DNA from: Deinococcus aquiradiocola
GTDB lineage: Bacteria; Deinococcota; Deinococci; Deinococcales; Deinococcaceae
DNA length: 64,000 nt
Assembly (NCBI RefSeq): GCF_014646915.1
Contig: NZ_BMOE01000011.1
Location: 68,223-132,222 of the forward strand
Reading direction: 5' to 3'
Under the pieces are notes generated by a model. The model did no database searches and was not told where the DNA came from. It saw only the letters and a list, made by a program, of their open reading frames with translations. Shown in pieces: positions 1 through 10,651 of this stretch. Position 1 is the first letter of the stretch; each line of letters begins with the position of its first letter. The translations under genes were made by a program, and so were the position numbers.

Positions 1-2
1 CG

Positions 3-1190
3 CAGGGGCGGGCCACGCGCGTCATCGGTTTCGTCAAGGACGTCACGGACCGTCACCGCACCGAGGCGGCCCTGAACGCCGCGTCGCGCTTCAACGCCCT
101 GCTGCTCGACAACGTCGGCGAGGGCCTCGCGGGCGTGGACATCCAGGGCCGCACGTCCTTCGCGAACCCCGCCGCGCTCCGCATGCTGGGGTACACCGAG
201 CAGGAATTCGTGGGCCGCCAGCAGCACGACCTCATCCACCACTCGCACGCGGACGGCAGCCCCTACCCTCGCCGTGCGTGTCCGGTGTACGCCGCGTTCA
301 CGGACGGCAAGACGCGCACCGTGGACGGCGAGGTCTTCTGGCGCAAGGACGGCAGCAGCTTCCCGGTCGAGTACACCAGCACCCCCATCCGGGACGCGTC
401 CGGCATCATCCAGGGCGCCGTGCTCGCCTTCCGGGACGTCACGGAGCGCCGCCTCGCGGAGGAACGCCAGCGGCAGAGCAACGCCGACCTCGCGCACAGC
501 AACGAGGAACTGCACGCCGCGAACGAGGAGCTCGAAGCGTTCGCGTACTCCGCGTCGCACGACCTGCGGACCCCCGTCCGGCACGTCAAGGGCTTTTCTG
601 AACTGGCGCGCAAGGCCGTCGCGCAGGGCAACGCGGACCGCGCCGTGGCGCACATGCAGGTCGTGGAGCAGGCCGCCGAGCGCATGTCGGCCCTGATCGA
701 CGCGATGCTGCACCTCTCGCGCAGCACCCGGCAGGAACTGCGGCCCGGCCCGGTGGACCTGAACGTGCTGCTCGAACGCGCGCAGGCGGACGTGGCGACC
801 GACCTGCACGGCCGCACGGTGCAGTGGGTGGTCTCGCCGCTCCCGACCGTGCAGGGGGACGCGACCACCCTGCAGCAGGTCATGACGAACCTCGTCTCGA
901 ACGCCGTGAAGTTCACGCGGGACCGCGATCCGGCCCGCATCGAGGTGTGGGCGGAGGGCACGCCGGACCACTGGACGGTGCAGGTGCGCGACAACGGCGC
1001 GGGCTTCGACGCCACGTACCGCGACAAGCTCTTCGGGGTGTTCCAGCGCCTGCACAACCAGCGGGACTTCGAGGGGACGGGCGTGGGTCTCGCCACCGTG
1101 CGCCGCATCGTGCTGCGGCACGGCGGGCGGGTCTTCGCGGACGGCGAGGTGGGGCGTGGCGCGACCTTCGGCTTCACCCTCCCCCGCTGA
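3..1190 (+). CDS. PAS-domain sensor histidine kinase (5' end outside window)
   Basis: The reading frame is open from the first bases of the window, so this is the C-terminal 395 residues of a longer protein. It starts in the tail of one PAS domain (GFVKDVTDRHRTEAAL), followed by a complete PAS domain with a CP-type cysteine motif (RACPVYAAF) and a PAC end (GAVLAFRDVTERRLAEE). A short coiled coil leads to a HisKA domain with the phospho-acceptor His in SASHDLRTPVRHVKGF. The ATPase domain has an N-box (NLVSNAVKFT), a G1 box (DNGAGFD) and a G2 box (GTGVGLATV). No membrane segment lies in the visible part. The HisKA type resembles phytochrome-like and other multi-PAS kinases. No response regulator is adjacent, so the partner and the signal are unknown. 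Confidence 0.93.
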   Translation, partial: QGRATRVIGFVKDVTDRHRTEAALNAASRFNALLLDNVGEGLAGVDIQGRTSFANPAALRMLGYTEQEFVGRQQHDLIHHSHADGSPYPRRACPVYAAFTDGKTRTVDGEVFWRKDGSSFPVEYTSTPIRDASGIIQGAVLAFRDVTERRLAEERQRQSNADLAHSNEELHAANEELEAFAYSASHDLRTPVRHVKGFSELARKAVAQGNADRAVAHMQVVEQAAERMSALIDAMLHLSRSTRQELRPGPVDLNVLLERAQADVATDLHGRTVQWVVSPLPTVQGDATTLQQVMTNLVSNAVKFTRDRDPARIEVWAEGTPDHWTVQVRDNGAGFDATYRDKLFGVFQRLHNQRDFEGTGVGLATVRRIVLRHGGRVFADGEVGRGATFGFTLPR

Positions 1191-1252
1191 AGAGCACGGC
1201 CAGCGCTGCACCGGGCCGGACCGTGCATCTGTCCCGCGACCTGAAGGCATAG

Positions 1253-1279
1253 AAAAACCCCCCGTCCGGGGACAGGGGG
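1253..1279 (-). terminator. Rho-independent terminator of tRNA-Asn
   Basis: On the minus strand CCCCC-T-GTCC, loop CC, GGAC-GGGGGG is followed by TTTTT, starting about 8 bases after the encoded CCA end. It is a canonical hairpin plus U-run with one bulged base. Confidence 0.85.
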
Positions 1280-1286
1280 ATTTCTT

Positions 1287-1361
1287 TGGCTCGGGAGGTA
1301 GGGATCGAACCTACGACCATTCGATTAACAGTCGAACGCTCTGCCGCTGAGCTACTCCCGA
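1287..1361 (-). tRNA. tRNA-Asn (GTT)
   Basis: Read on the minus strand, a 7-bp acceptor stem (TCGGGAG/CTCCCGA), D arm, 5-bp anticodon stem TTCGA/TCGAA with loop CTGTTAA (anticodon GTT), T arm with GGTTCGATCC, discriminator G and a genomically encoded CCA form a complete cloverleaf of 75 nt. It is transcribed alone from the promoter at 1389-1417. Confidence 0.97.
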
Positions 1362-1388
1362 TCAGTTGCCGCTCTCGCAGCGAGACAG

Positions 1389-1417
1389 AGTGTATCAGGG
1401 CGGCGCGGGGAGTGCAA
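1389..1417 (-). promoter_or_regulatory. Promoter of tRNA-Asn
   Basis: The minus strand carries TTGCAC (1412-1417), a 17-bp spacer, then TACACT (1389-1394). The predicted start is about 20 bases upstream of the mature tRNA 5' end. Confidence 0.8.
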
Positions 1418-1448
1418 GACCCGCCTGCGGGCCGCCCTGAAAAGCTGC

Positions 1449-2399
1449 CTAGTTCTCCAGGAACGCGCCGAGGGTCCGGAAGCGTTCGCTGCGCTGGCGC
1501 AGGAGTTCGTCGCTGCTGAGAGTGGCGAGATCGTCGAGGTGGCGGGAGACGGCCGTGCCGAGCGCGGCGGCGCTGGTGTCCGGGTCGAGATGCGCGCCGC
1601 CCTGCGGTTCCGGCACGATCTCCTCGACGAGGCCCAGTTCGAGCAGGTCGGGCGCGGTGAGCCGGAGCGCTTCGGCCGCTTCGGGGGCCTTGGCGCTGTC
1701 CTTCCAGATGATGCTGGCGCACGCTTCGGGCGAGATGACGCTGTACCAGGCGTTCTCCATGATGATGACGCGGTTGCCGACGCCGATGGCGAGCGCGCCG
1801 CCGCTGCCGCCCTCGCCGATCACGGCGCACACCGCGGGCACGCGCAGGCGCACCATGCGCTGGATGCTCTCGGCGATGGCCCAGCCCTGACCGCGTTCCT
1901 CGGCGGCGATGCCGGGGTACGCGCCGGGCGTGTCGATGAGGCACACGACGGGCAGGCCACACTTCTCGGCGAGGTCCATGAGGCGCATGGCCTTGCGGTA
2001 GCCTTCGGGGTTGCTCATGCCGAAACGGCGTTTGATCTTGCCTTTGGTGTCGCGGCCCTTCTGCTGCAGGAGCAGCATGACGGGGCGGCCCTGCCAGCGG
2101 GCGGGACCGCCGATCAGGGCGGGGTCGTCGCCGTAGGCGCGGTCGCCGTGCAGTTCGGTGAAGTCCGTGGCGAGGCGTTCGACGTAGTCGAGGGCGGTGG
2201 GTCGGCCGGGCGCGCGGGCGAGCTGCACGCGTTCCCAGCGGGTGGGGGTGCTGAGCTGGCCGCGCAGGCGGTCCACCTGCTCCTGCAGGGACTGGATGGC
2301 GGCGCTGAGGTCCGCACCGGTCTTGCGGGCGGTGTCGTGCAGGTCCTGCAGGCGCGCTTCGAGTTCGGTGAGGGTGGTCTGGGTGGCGGTCGCGGTCAT
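1449..2399 (-). CDS. accA: Acetyl-CoA carboxylase carboxyltransferase subunit alpha
   Basis: 316 residues, the usual length for AccA. With AccD it transfers the carboxyl group from carboxy-biotin to acetyl-CoA to give malonyl-CoA, the first step of fatty acid synthesis. The N-terminal helical region ([15 protein letters not shown]) is followed by the crotonase-like carboxyltransferase fold with [41 protein letters not shown] and the [12 protein letters not shown] segment. The ATG overlaps the accD stop by 4 bases (ATGA), so the two subunits are translationally coupled. The biotin carboxylase and BCCP genes are not in the window. Confidence 0.97.
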   Translation of the reverse strand: MTATATQTTLTELEARLQDLHDTARKTGADLSAAIQSLQEQVDRLRGQLSTPTRWERVQLARAPGRPTALDYVERLATDFTELHGDRAYGDDPALIGGPARWQGRPVMLLLQQKGRDTKGKIKRRFGMSNPEGYRKAMRLMDLAEKCGLPVVCLIDTPGAYPGIAAEERGQGWAIAESIQRMVRLRVPAVCAVIGEGGSGGALAIGVGNRVIIMENAWYSVISPEACASIIWKDSAKAPEAAEALRLTAPDLLELGLVEEIVPEPQGGAHLDPDTSAAALGTAVSRHLDDLATLSSDELLRQRSERFRTLGAFLEN

Positions 2400-3292
2400 C
2401 GGGGGTCCTCGGCGGGCGCGTCCGGGAGAGCGGTGCCGGGCGTGGGGGCCGGCTGCCGCGTGAGCACGCTGAGCAGGCTGTGCAGCACGGCGCGCTGCTC
2501 GCGGCGGTCCGTGACGAGGTCCACCATGCCGTGTTCGAGCAGGAATTCGGACCTCTGGAAGCCTTCGGGGAGGTTCTGACGGATGGTCTGCTGGATGACG
2601 CGCGGTCCGGCGAAGCCGATGAGGGCGCCGGGCTCGGCGACGATCACGTCGGCGATGGTGGCGAAGCTGGCGGTGACGCCGCCGGTGGTGGGGTCGGTGA
2701 GGAGACTGATGTACGGCAGGCCGCGTTCCGTGAGGCGCTGGAGCGCGACGGTGGTCTTGGCCATCTGCATGAGGGACAGGGCACTTTCCTGCATGCGGGC
2801 GCCGCCGGACGCGGCGACGAGCAGCAGCGGGACGCCCGCCTCGGCGGCCGTTTCGGCGGCGCGGGCGATCTCTTCACCGACGACGCTGCCCATGCTGCCG
2901 CCCGAGAATTCGAAGTCCATGACGGCCGCCATGACCGGCAGGCCGAGCAGCGTGCCGCGCCCGGTGAGGATGGCGTCCGGCTGCCCGGTCTTGCGTTGCG
3001 CGCGCTCCAGGCGCGCCGGGTACGTTTCGGTGTCCACGAAGTTCAGCACGTCGACGGGGTGGACGTGCCCGGACTGCTGCCAGAAGCTGCCCGGGTCGAG
3101 CAGCACCTCGATGCGGCGCCGGGCGGAGAGACGATGGTGGTAACCGCACTTGGGGCAGACGTAACTCTCTGCTTCCAGGTCCTTGTTGTAGATGTTTTCC
3201 TTGCAGGCGGGGCACTTGCTCCAGAGGTCGGGGATGTCGCTGCCCTCTGCGGGCTGGGCCCGGCGTCTGCGGAAAAATTTATCGAGCGCCAA
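2396..3292 (-). CDS. accD: Acetyl-CoA carboxylase carboxyltransferase subunit beta
   Basis: 298 residues with the N-terminal zinc ribbon typical of AccD (CPAC near residue 28 and CPKC near residue 47), then the carboxyltransferase core including [21 protein letters not shown] and the [12 protein letters not shown] segment. The start is TTG at 3292 because AAGGAG sits 7 bases upstream. A -10-like TAGAAT lies at 3315-3320. It is first in an accD-accA operon. It forms the heterotetrameric carboxyltransferase with AccA. Confidence 0.96.
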   Translation of the reverse strand: MALDKFFRRRRAQPAEGSDIPDLWSKCPACKENIYNKDLEAESYVCPKCGYHHRLSARRRIEVLLDPGSFWQQSGHVHPVDVLNFVDTETYPARLERAQRKTGQPDAILTGRGTLLGLPVMAAVMDFEFSGGSMGSVVGEEIARAAETAAEAGVPLLLVAASGGARMQESALSLMQMAKTTVALQRLTERGLPYISLLTDPTTGGVTASFATIADVIVAEPGALIGFAGPRVIQQTIRQNLPEGFQRSEFLLEHGMVDLVTDRREQRAVLHSLLSVLTRQPAPTPGTALPDAPAEDPR

Positions 3293-3374
3293 GAGAAGAC
3301 TCCTTTATGGAGGCATTCTAGCGGCGCTCGGGTTTGAATGGGTTGACGCGGTACAAGGCGCCGCCGGATGCGGG

Positions 3375-3848
3375 TTACTCGCCGAGTTTACGTTTCAGGT
3401 AGTTGTCGAGCTGGCCGAGGTCGGCGGCGAGTTCGTTGCGGACGGTGTCCATGCGGGCGGTGTAGGTGCCGAGGTCGGTGGCCTGCGTCTTGACCTGCGT
3501 CTGGATCTCGCCGAGGCGGCGGTCGAGGTACGCCTGCAGTTCCGCGAAGCGGCTTCCTTCGGCCTTGTCGAGGTTCGCGCGGAGGTTCTCCATGTCGCGC
3601 AGGATGCGGGCGCTGTCCGCGTCGCGGCGCAGGCGGGAGAAGGTGTTGACGAGCGCGAACAGCACGGCCGTGACGAGCCAGCCGACGAGCAGGTACGTGC
3701 CGACCGGGACGCCCTGCGACACGCCGAGGCCCGGAACACTGAGGGTGTGGGGGGCCGTGAGGGTGTTGCGGTTCTCGGGCGGGATCAGGAAGGCGATGGT
3801 GAGGACCGCCAGGATCGCCAGCAGGACGGTGTTCAGATTGAATCTCAT
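3375..3848 (-). CDS. LapA-like two-TM membrane protein with coiled-coil tail
   Basis: 157 residues. A first hydrophobic segment (about residues 7-24), a short external loop and a second segment (about 49-67) are followed by a charged helical tail with heptad spacing. The layout resembles the LapA/DUF1049 family, but the loop is longer than usual and the assignment is by architecture only. GGAGGT lies 5 bases before the ATG. It is a separate unit upstream of accD. The cytoplasmic coiled coil suggests self-assembly. Function unknown. Confidence 0.7.
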   Translation of the reverse strand: MRFNLNTVLLAILAVLTIAFLIPPENRNTLTAPHTLSVPGLGVSQGVPVGTYLLVGWLVTAVLFALVNTFSRLRRDADSARILRDMENLRANLDKAEGSRFAELQAYLDRRLGEIQTQVKTQATDLGTYTARMDTVRNELAADLGQLDNYLKRKLGE

Positions 3849-3924
3849 GAGAGACCTCCAGCTTCAGCGTAACAAGCCCCGGCTGACGACACCTTAACGC
3901 GCGCGCTTAGGTTTCTTTCACGCG

Positions 3925-3966
3925 CAGTCGGGCCGCACCGTGACACTGCACGGCACGGCCCGACTG
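3925..3966 (-). terminator. Long 3' hairpin downstream of thymidine phosphorylase
   Basis: An 11-bp perfect inverted repeat CAGTCGGGCCG/CGGCCCGACTG has an inner CCGTG/CACGG stem. It begins 16 bases beyond the stop of the minus-strand gene. No U-run follows, so it may act as a weak terminator or as a 3' end stabiliser. Confidence 0.5.
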
Positions 3967-3982
3967 TGAAAATGCGAGAAGA

Positions 3983-5299
<1,317 letters not shown>

Positions 5300-5475
5300 G
5301 AGGTCTGGAGTGTACCCGTTCCCGGCGCGGTGGGTCCAGCGTGCGCGGGGTGCCTGGGGCGGGCTGGAGGGCGTGCCGGTGCGGACGCAGATGTGTGCGG
5401 GCGGCCGTCAGATTCACGTCAGGTTTACGTTCATGTCCGGATGACTTTCAGGTGAAGGTCGTACTTAACGTCCTC

Positions 5476-5506
5476 TTGTCTGGGCCGTAAGGTGCGGTCC
5501 TATGCT
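5476..5506 (+). promoter_or_regulatory. Possible promoter in the 5300-5760 gap
   Basis: TTGTCT (5476-5481), a 19-bp spacer and TATGCT (5501-5506) is the best promoter-like pair in this 460-base gap. The gap is clearly more AT-rich than its surroundings. An open frame runs in phase from 5509 into the small gene at 5761, but its composition does not look coding. Nothing else is recognisable here. Confidence 0.4.
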
Positions 5507-5760
5507 AGTTGTACCCGGTTCCCCGGAAACATGCGTCCAGACAGTCGCTCAGACCGTCTGATCCATCCAATCTCCGATGTTCTGATGTGAATTCATCTCG
5601 TTTTCTTCGAAATAGACGTTTCTGGAAGAACGGGTACACGCAGGGTCAGGCAGCACGCTCACAGCCGATGTCCGGTTCAGGTCATCCCTCAGCCGTGCCG
5701 CCCCCCCGATCTGGCAGCTTTCCCTTCAGGTTCCCTCTTTCTCCTACAGGCGGTGTCCCC

Positions 5761-6033
5761 ATGAAATTCAAGACTTCCACCAATGCCACGACCGACACTG
5801 CAGCCCAGACCGAGCCCGCCAGCTTCCACGACGCCGAGTGCGCGTGGGTGCCCGGCACCACCGACCGCGTCCGCTTCACGCTGCTGCGCCCCGGCAACAA
5901 GCGCGTGCAGGTGCGCGAACTGGCCGTCGCCAGGCTCGCCGTGATGTTCGGCCGCGCCCTGATGGACGACCTGTACCTGCGCGGCCGCGCCCGCCTGCGC
6001 ATCAGCGAACGCCAGCTCCTCGAACTCGCCTGA
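5761..6033 (+). CDS. Hypothetical protein, 90 residues
   Basis: Small protein with a polar Thr/Ala-rich first 20 residues, then a compact region (about 27-90) with RVRFTLLRPGNKRVQVREL and an Arg-rich helix RGRARLRISERQLLELA. No transmembrane segment or signal peptide. The ATG at 5761 is preferred over the in-frame codon at 5509 because codon use typical of the genome begins only here; AGGCGG stands 8 bases before it. No family recognised. It stands alone behind a long AT-rich leader, which may hold regulation. Confidence 0.6.
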   Translation: MKFKTSTNATTDTAAQTEPASFHDAECAWVPGTTDRVRFTLLRPGNKRVQVRELAVARLAVMFGRALMDDLYLRGRARLRISERQLLELA

Positions 6034-6159
6034 CCCGCACGTCCCGGCCCCCGGCCGCCCACCGCCCCCTGCCCACACGCAGGGCAACGCGGCACGGGCG
6101 CGCCGGGGGCCGATCCATACGCCGCGCACCGCCGCCCGTCCCTGCGGTATGGTCAGCGC

Positions 6160-7281
6160 ATGACCGCCACCCCGACCGGCCCGGCGACCCCCGACGCGCA
6201 CGCCATGCTCCGCGACCTGCGGACACTGGTGGAACAGGAATCCCCGTCCAGCGACCTGAACGCCGTGCGCGCCGTGCAGGACACCGTGCAGGACTGGATG
6301 CAGGCCCTTGGCGCGCAGGTGGAGACCCTGCCGGGCGACGTGCGCCGCTTCCGGTTCGGCCCGCAGGACCGCCCCACCCTGATCCTGATGCATGCCGACA
6401 CCGTCTGGCCGCACGGCACGCTGCAGGACATGCCGTTCCAGGTGGACGGCGACCGCGCCTACGGTCCCGGCACGTACGACATGAAGGGCGGCATCGTCAT
6501 GGCCGTCCACGCCCTGCGCGCCCTGCACGGCGCGTGGCCGGACGGCGGCATCGAGGTGCTCCTGACCGCCGACGAGGAGGTCGGCTCGCACCTCAGCCGG
6601 AGCGCCATCGAGGACGCCGCGCGCCACGCCCGCCGCGTGCTGGTGGTCGAACCGCCCGTCGCGGACACGCACGACCTCAAGACGGCCCGCAAGGGCGTCG
6701 GCATGTTCACCGTGACGGTGCAGGGCGTCGCCGCGCACGCCGGAAACCGCCCGCAGGACGGCGTGAACGCCATTCTGGAAGCGGCGCGCCTCGTGCTGCA
6801 GGCGCACGACCTCGCCCGTCCCGACCTCGGCACGACCGTCAGCGTGGGCCGCGTCACCGGCGGCGGCGCCGTGAACGTCGTCCCCGCGCACGCGACCTTC
6901 GACACGGACCTGCGCGTCTCCACCCTCCAGGAAGCGGAGCGCCTGCAGGCGGGCTTCGGGGCCCTGCGAGCCCAAGACGCGCGCGCCACCGTCACCGTGA
7001 CGGGCGGCATGAACCGCCCACCCTTCGAACGCACGCCCGGCACCGCCGCCCTCGCCGCGCAGGCGCAGGCGCACGCCGCGCGGCTCGGCTTCACGGTCGG
7101 CGAGGCCAGCGTGGGGGGCGGGTCGGACGGGAACTTCACCGCGCCCCTCTCCCCCACCCTCGACGGGCTCGGCGCGCCCGGCGACGGCGCGCACGCCTCT
7201 CACGAACACGTCCGCCTGGACCGCTGGCAGGCGCACACGCAGCTCCTCACCGCGCTCCTGCAGGAACCCGGCGTACAGTAA
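6160..7281 (+). CDS. M20 family metallopeptidase (carboxypeptidase G2-like)
   Basis: 373 residues, cytoplasmic (no signal peptide). Zinc ligands of the M20 fold are visible: His in LILMHADTVWPHGT, bridging Asp in GPGTYDMKGG, and the catalytic Glu pair in LLTADEEVGS. The dimerisation domain follows (KGVGMFTVTVQGVAAHAGN) and the C-terminal ligand is in HASHEHVRLDRW. The GPGTYDMKGG form is typical of the glutamate carboxypeptidase/CPG2 branch, which removes C-terminal Glu. The true substrate is unknown. TATGGT lies 6 bases before the ATG, indicating a leaderless transcript. Confidence 0.88.
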   Translation: MTATPTGPATPDAHAMLRDLRTLVEQESPSSDLNAVRAVQDTVQDWMQALGAQVETLPGDVRRFRFGPQDRPTLILMHADTVWPHGTLQDMPFQVDGDRAYGPGTYDMKGGIVMAVHALRALHGAWPDGGIEVLLTADEEVGSHLSRSAIEDAARHARRVLVVEPPVADTHDLKTARKGVGMFTVTVQGVAAHAGNRPQDGVNAILEAARLVLQAHDLARPDLGTTVSVGRVTGGGAVNVVPAHATFDTDLRVSTLQEAERLQAGFGALRAQDARATVTVTGGMNRPPFERTPGTAALAAQAQAHAARLGFTVGEASVGGGSDGNFTAPLSPTLDGLGAPGDGAHASHEHVRLDRWQAHTQLLTALLQEPGVQ

Positions 7282-7285
7282 AGCC

Positions 7286-7576
7286 ATGTTCTTCCGCCGG
7301 AAACCCGCCAACCCCCACATCAAAGACGACGGCAACGGCGTGTACCGCCTCAGGGTCCGCACCGCCCGCCACGGCGACACCGTCGAACTGCGCTTCACGC
7401 GCGCCGCCCACATCGGCATCGACGACGACGGCAGCTACGTGTACCGCAAGGCCATCCTCAGCAGCCAGCACCTCGACCGGGGCGAAGTCACCGTCCGTTT
7501 CGACAAACGCTACGCCGTCACGTCCGCCGACGTGGAGGGCGGCGAACTCATCCCCTTCAGCGACTGGGAGGAGTGA
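7286..7576 (+). CDS. Hypothetical protein, 96 residues
   Basis: Small soluble protein rich in charged residues and beta-strand-like stretches (GNGVYRLRVRTARHGDTVEL, then KAILSSQHLDRGEVTVRFDK), ending acidic. It starts 4 bases after the M20 gene. It also carries its own TACAGT 6 bases before the ATG, overlapping the M20 stop, so it can be made from a leaderless transcript or by read-through. No family recognised. Confidence 0.7.
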   Translation: MFFRRKPANPHIKDDGNGVYRLRVRTARHGDTVELRFTRAAHIGIDDDGSYVYRKAILSSQHLDRGEVTVRFDKRYAVTSADVEGGELIPFSDWEE

Positions 7577-7624
7577 TCCGGCAGGGGGCCGGGCACGGCA
7601 CGCACGCCCCCCCACCGGAAGCGC

Positions 7625-8149
7625 TCACCAGCCGCGCCGCTCGCGCAGGCCCAGCACCTGCGCCGCGTGGTGCCGCCCGTGCCACGCGTAACTGGCGAGC
7701 ATGCCGTCCAGCGTGTACACCCGGCCGTACTCCGGGTGCACGAAGGTCCGCGCCCACCCCTCCGGCGGCAGGACCGACAGCAGCCGCACCCAGCGCGAAT
7801 GCAGTGCCGACAGCAGGTCCAGGCTGTCCGCCACGTCGCCCGCCACGTCCGGCAGGGCCGCCCACGCGTCCTGATCGTACGGCCGGATGACGGGCGCGTC
7901 CTCCGACAACGCCAGCCGCGTCCGCACGTACGCGTTCAGGTGACTGTCCGGCACGTGGTGCGCCACCTGCCGCACCGTCCACCCGCCCTCGCGGTACGGC
8001 GTGTCGAGCTGCGCGTCCGTCAGGCCGGACAGCGCCGCGCGGAACTCGCCCGGCAGGGCACGCAGGGCCTCCAGGCCCACCAAGCGCTCCTCGGGCGTGA
8101 GCGACTGCACCTGCGGCTGCGGCCCCACGGGAAAACGAGCATCGGTCAT
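7625..8149 (-). CDS. DinB/YfiT-family putative metal-dependent hydrolase (bacillithiol-transferase-like)
   Basis: 174 residues. Four-helix DinB-fold protein with the histidines used for metal binding: one in [16 protein letters not shown] near residue 65 and two in [13 protein letters not shown] near the C terminus. The sequence order and length match YfiT/BstA proteins, which use bacillithiol, the thiol known in Deinococcus. The start at 8149 is preferred over 8182 because TACACT lies exactly 6 bases upstream (leaderless). It converges with the gene at 7286 and diverges from the one at 8216. Confidence 0.8.
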   Translation of the reverse strand: MTDARFPVGPQPQVQSLTPEERLVGLEALRALPGEFRAALSGLTDAQLDTPYREGGWTVRQVAHHVPDSHLNAYVRTRLALSEDAPVIRPYDQDAWAALPDVAGDVADSLDLLSALHSRWVRLLSVLPPEGWARTFVHPEYGRVYTLDGMLASYAWHGRHHAAQVLGLRERRGW

Positions 8150-8215
8150 GCCCCGAGTGTAGAGCCGGGAACGCCCCGGCACGCCCCGACCCGACTGCGC
8201 GGCCTACACTGGGTC

Positions 8216-8668
8216 ATGACGCCTCCTGCTTCCGCGCCGTCCGGTTCGTCCCTCCCCGACCTGCTGGGCCTGAACGGCGCGCCGGACGCGACGCTGCACG
8301 CCGTCCTGACGCGCTTTCAGGCGTCGGAACTGCGGGGCGGGCGGCTGATCCTGCTGACGGACCGGCAGGGCGAACGCAGCCGCGCGCGGTACGCGGCGCT
8401 GGTGGAGGTGCGCGGGGAGGTGCTGGCCGTGACGGGCGCCGCATTTGGACCGCACTTCGGGCGGGCAGGCACGGCGGCCCTGGCAGGCCTGGTGGAGTGG
8501 GCGCAGTCGGCAGGGTTGTCCGTGCGGGAGACGGTGGTGGGCGCGTCGCAGCTCGCGAACCTCGCGGGCGAGCCGGACGCGGCGGAACTGGCGGGCCTGA
8601 TCGCGTCGAGCAGTCCGTCGGACCCGGGCATCTACCTGACGGACCGGAACGTGCAGGCAGGCCTGTAA
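8216..8668 (+). CDS. Hypothetical protein, 150 residues
   Basis: Soluble protein with a Ser/Pro-rich N terminus, then alternating strands and helices (LRGGRLILLTDRQGERSRARY, ARYAALVEVRGEVLAVTGAA), loosely like small roadblock- or profilin-type folds. The resemblance is too weak for an assignment. The ATG at 8216 follows TACACT by 5 bases, so the transcript is leaderless. MITE copy A begins 31 bases after its stop. Confidence 0.65.
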   Translation: MTPPASAPSGSSLPDLLGLNGAPDATLHAVLTRFQASELRGGRLILLTDRQGERSRARYAALVEVRGEVLAVTGAAFGPHFGRAGTAALAGLVEWAQSAGLSVRETVVGASQLANLAGEPDAAELAGLIASSSPSDPGIYLTDRNVQAGL

Positions 8669-8699
8669 CGGCACGAGGCGCGGGGGCAGCCGCGCGTCA

Positions 8700-8863
8700 T
8701 ACGGTTTTGAGCTGAACTTTTGGAGTTCAGCCGAGCGACAAGGGCGCCAACAAGTCCGGTGTTGAGGAGGTGGAAGCGGGCAAGCGTCCTGCAGGGCGCT
8801 GTTTTGCCCAAGAAGGGATGTCGGTGCTGTTCCCGGCATCCCTGGAATCGGATCAACACCGTA
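8700..8863. mobile_element. MITE-like repeat, copy A (164 bp, reverse orientation)
   Basis: The element begins TACGGTTTTGAGCTGAAC and ends GGATCAACACCGTA, giving imperfect terminal inverted repeats TACGGTKTTGA. It is flanked by direct repeats TCA (8697-8699 and 8864-8866). The right TCA is the TGA stop codon of lptB on the minus strand. It contains two hairpins: GCTGAACT/AGTTCAGC at the left, and GGGATGTCGG/CCGGCATCCC at 8816-8843. It has the 40-bp central module that copy B lacks. No coding capacity. Confidence 0.9.
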
Positions 8864-9667
8864 TCAGAGGGTGAAGTCGTCGCCGAGGTAGTGGTTGCGG
8901 GCGTCCTCGTCCTGCGCGAACTCCTGCGGGGTGCCCTCGAACTTCACCTCGCCGTCGTACATCAGGTACACGCGGTCCGTGAGGGCGATGGTCTCGCGGA
9001 CGTTGTGGTCGGTGATGAACACGCCGATGCCGCGCCGTTCCCGCAGGTCGAGGATGAGGCGCTGGATCTCGCGGATGCTCTTGGGGTCGACGCCGGTGAA
9101 GGGCTCGTCGAGCAGCAGGAAGTCGGGGTCGGTGGTGAGGGCGCGCGCGAGCTCCAGGCGGCGGCGTTCCCCGCCGGACAGCTGGTACGCGTAGCTGTCC
9201 GCGAGGTGCGAGAGGCTGAATTCCGCGAGGAGCGCGTCGGCGCGCGCGGCCTGCTCGGCGCGGCTGAGCTTCTGGAATTCGAGGATGGCGAGCAGGTTGT
9301 CGCGGGCCGTCATCTTGCGGAAGGCGCTGGGTTCCTGCGGCAGGTACCCCACGCCGCGCCGGGCGCGTTCGTGCATGGGGAGGCGCGTGATGTCCTCGCC
9401 GCGCAGCAGGATCTGGCCGCCGCCGGGCCGGATGAAGCCCACCATCATGTAGAAGGTGGTGGTCTTGCCCGCGCCGTTCGGGCCGAACAGGGCGACGATC
9501 TCGCCGCGCGCGACGCGCAGGTCCACGTTCCGGACCACGGCCCGCTTCCCGAAGGTCTTGGACAGGCCGTGCGACAGCAGTTCGGGCGCGTTGCGGCCCG
9601 GCAGGTCGTGCGGCAGGTTCGGGTCGGGCCGGAAGGTGGGGGGGCCGGGCTGGGCGGGGGCGCTCAC
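8864..9667 (-). CDS. lptB: LPS-export-type ABC transporter ATP-binding protein
   Basis: 267 residues. ATPase with Walker [14 protein letters not shown], the Q-loop in [13 protein letters not shown] (LptB style), signature [15 protein letters not shown], Walker [13 protein letters not shown] and an H-loop in [10 protein letters not shown]. It would power envelope lipid or polymer export with LptF/LptG permeases, two of which lie at 32803 and 33914. A Pro-rich N-terminal extension of about 30 residues precedes the ATPase core. The start is GTG at 9667 with TATCAT 6 bases upstream (leaderless). Its stop codon coincides with the target triplet of MITE copy A. Deinococcus is not known to make classical LPS, so the substrate is open. 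Confidence 0.9.
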   Translation of the reverse strand: MSAPAQPGPPTFRPDPNLPHDLPGRNAPELLSHGLSKTFGKRAVVRNVDLRVARGEIVALFGPNGAGKTTTFYMMVGFIRPGGGQILLRGEDITRLPMHERARRGVGYLPQEPSAFRKMTARDNLLAILEFQKLSRAEQAARADALLAEFSLSHLADSYAYQLSGGERRRLELARALTTDPDFLLLDEPFTGVDPKSIREIQRLILDLRERRGIGVFITDHNVRETIALTDRVYLMYDGEVKFEGTPQEFAQDEDARNHYLGDDFTL

Positions 9668-9740
9668 GGGTGGATGATAGCAAGGGCGGGTGAGCGCGGC
9701 CCCAGCCGCAGCCTCCCGTCGGCCCGCGCGGGCGTCCGGG

Positions 9741-10562
9741 TCATCCGGTCCGGACGAACTGCTTCTGTTCGGTGAGGGTGCAGCCGTTGCGCTCGAAGAT
9801 GCGGCGCATGGCGTGGTTGGCGTACTCGGTGGTGCCGCCGTGCCGGGCGTGCGTGCGGGACGCGACGGCCAGCAGGTGCGCGTGCAGCGCGCCGCCCAGA
9901 CCGTGTCCGCGCCGGTCCGGGCGCACGCCGAGCATGTGGATGCCCGCGCCGCGCGGGTCCGGGTCCAGCAGGGCCGCGCCGAGCACCTGTCCGGCGTCTG
10001 TCAGCACGTGCAGTCGACGGTCGCTGTGCAGGTCGTCCTGGAGGGCGGCGTGCGGGTCCGTGCCGCCCGTGTCTCCGATCACTCCACCGTCGCGGGTGAG
10101 GGCGGCGTACAGGTCCAGCAGGTCGGGCGCGAGCAGGTCCGCGAGGGGGCGTTCCTGCACGCGCGGGTCGAGCGGCCACGTGCGGGCGGTCAGGTCGGTG
10201 AGCGCCATGACGGCGTGCGGGTCCAGCGTCCACCCGGCCGCCTGCCAGGGCGCGTCCGTGAGGGGCGCGTGCCCTTCGTTCAGGATGACGCGGGTGGCCG
10301 TGCCGCGCGCCAGTTCGCGGGCCAGGGCGTGCACGCCGTCCGTGGGCAGGTCGGTCCGGACGCGCGGGAACAGCAGGGGGCCGCCCGTGTCGGTCCAGCT
10401 GGCTTCCGTGCCGCGCGGGGAGCGCATGCGGCGCAGCTGCGTGAACGCGAGGCGTCCGTCCGCGAGGCGCGCCTGCAGCGGTGCGGGGTCGTGGACGCCC
10501 ACGAAGGTCAGGTGGTCCGGGAGGGTGTCGGCCGTCACGTGATCGAAGGTGTAGGGAGTCAA
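9741..10562 (-). CDS. GNAT family N-acetyltransferase (tandem domains)
   Basis: 273 residues. The C-terminal half is a clear GNAT acetyl-CoA binding fold: [20 protein letters not shown] followed by the pyrophosphate loop [16 protein letters not shown] and the terminal [15 protein letters not shown]. The N-terminal half looks like a degenerate second GNAT unit. TTG at 10562 is chosen as start because GAAGG lies a few bases upstream and the frame has no ATG before the domain. TATCCT is also 9 bases upstream. Acceptor substrate unknown. Confidence 0.78.
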   Translation of the reverse strand: MTPYTFDHVTADTLPDHLTFVGVHDPAPLQARLADGRLAFTQLRRMRSPRGTEASWTDTGGPLLFPRVRTDLPTDGVHALARELARGTATRVILNEGHAPLTDAPWQAAGWTLDPHAVMALTDLTARTWPLDPRVQERPLADLLAPDLLDLYAALTRDGGVIGDTGGTDPHAALQDDLHSDRRLHVLTDAGQVLGAALLDPDPRGAGIHMLGVRPDRRGHGLGGALHAHLLAVASRTHARHGGTTEYANHAMRRIFERNGCTLTEQKQFVRTG

Positions 10563-10651
10563 TGGACCTTCAGGATACGGTGGGGCGTGCGTCCGCGTCC
10601 GGGCAGGTGTGGGCCCGCACGGGCGGGTGACCCGCCTGCCCTGCGGGCCGG

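Noticed and set aside
1539..2579. Long plus-strand open frame opposite accA
   Set aside because: It is the antisense of accA/accD. Composition is Ala/Gly/Val-rich with no fold, as expected in GC-rich DNA.
5509..5760. Longer version of the small gene at 5761 (174 residues)
   Set aside because: The extra 84 residues have untypical composition and lie in an AT-rich leader directly after a -10-like box.
5300..5760. Radiation/desiccation response motif in the AT-rich gap
   Set aside because: No copy of the palindromic TTATG...CATAA-type motif was seen here or elsewhere in the window by eye.
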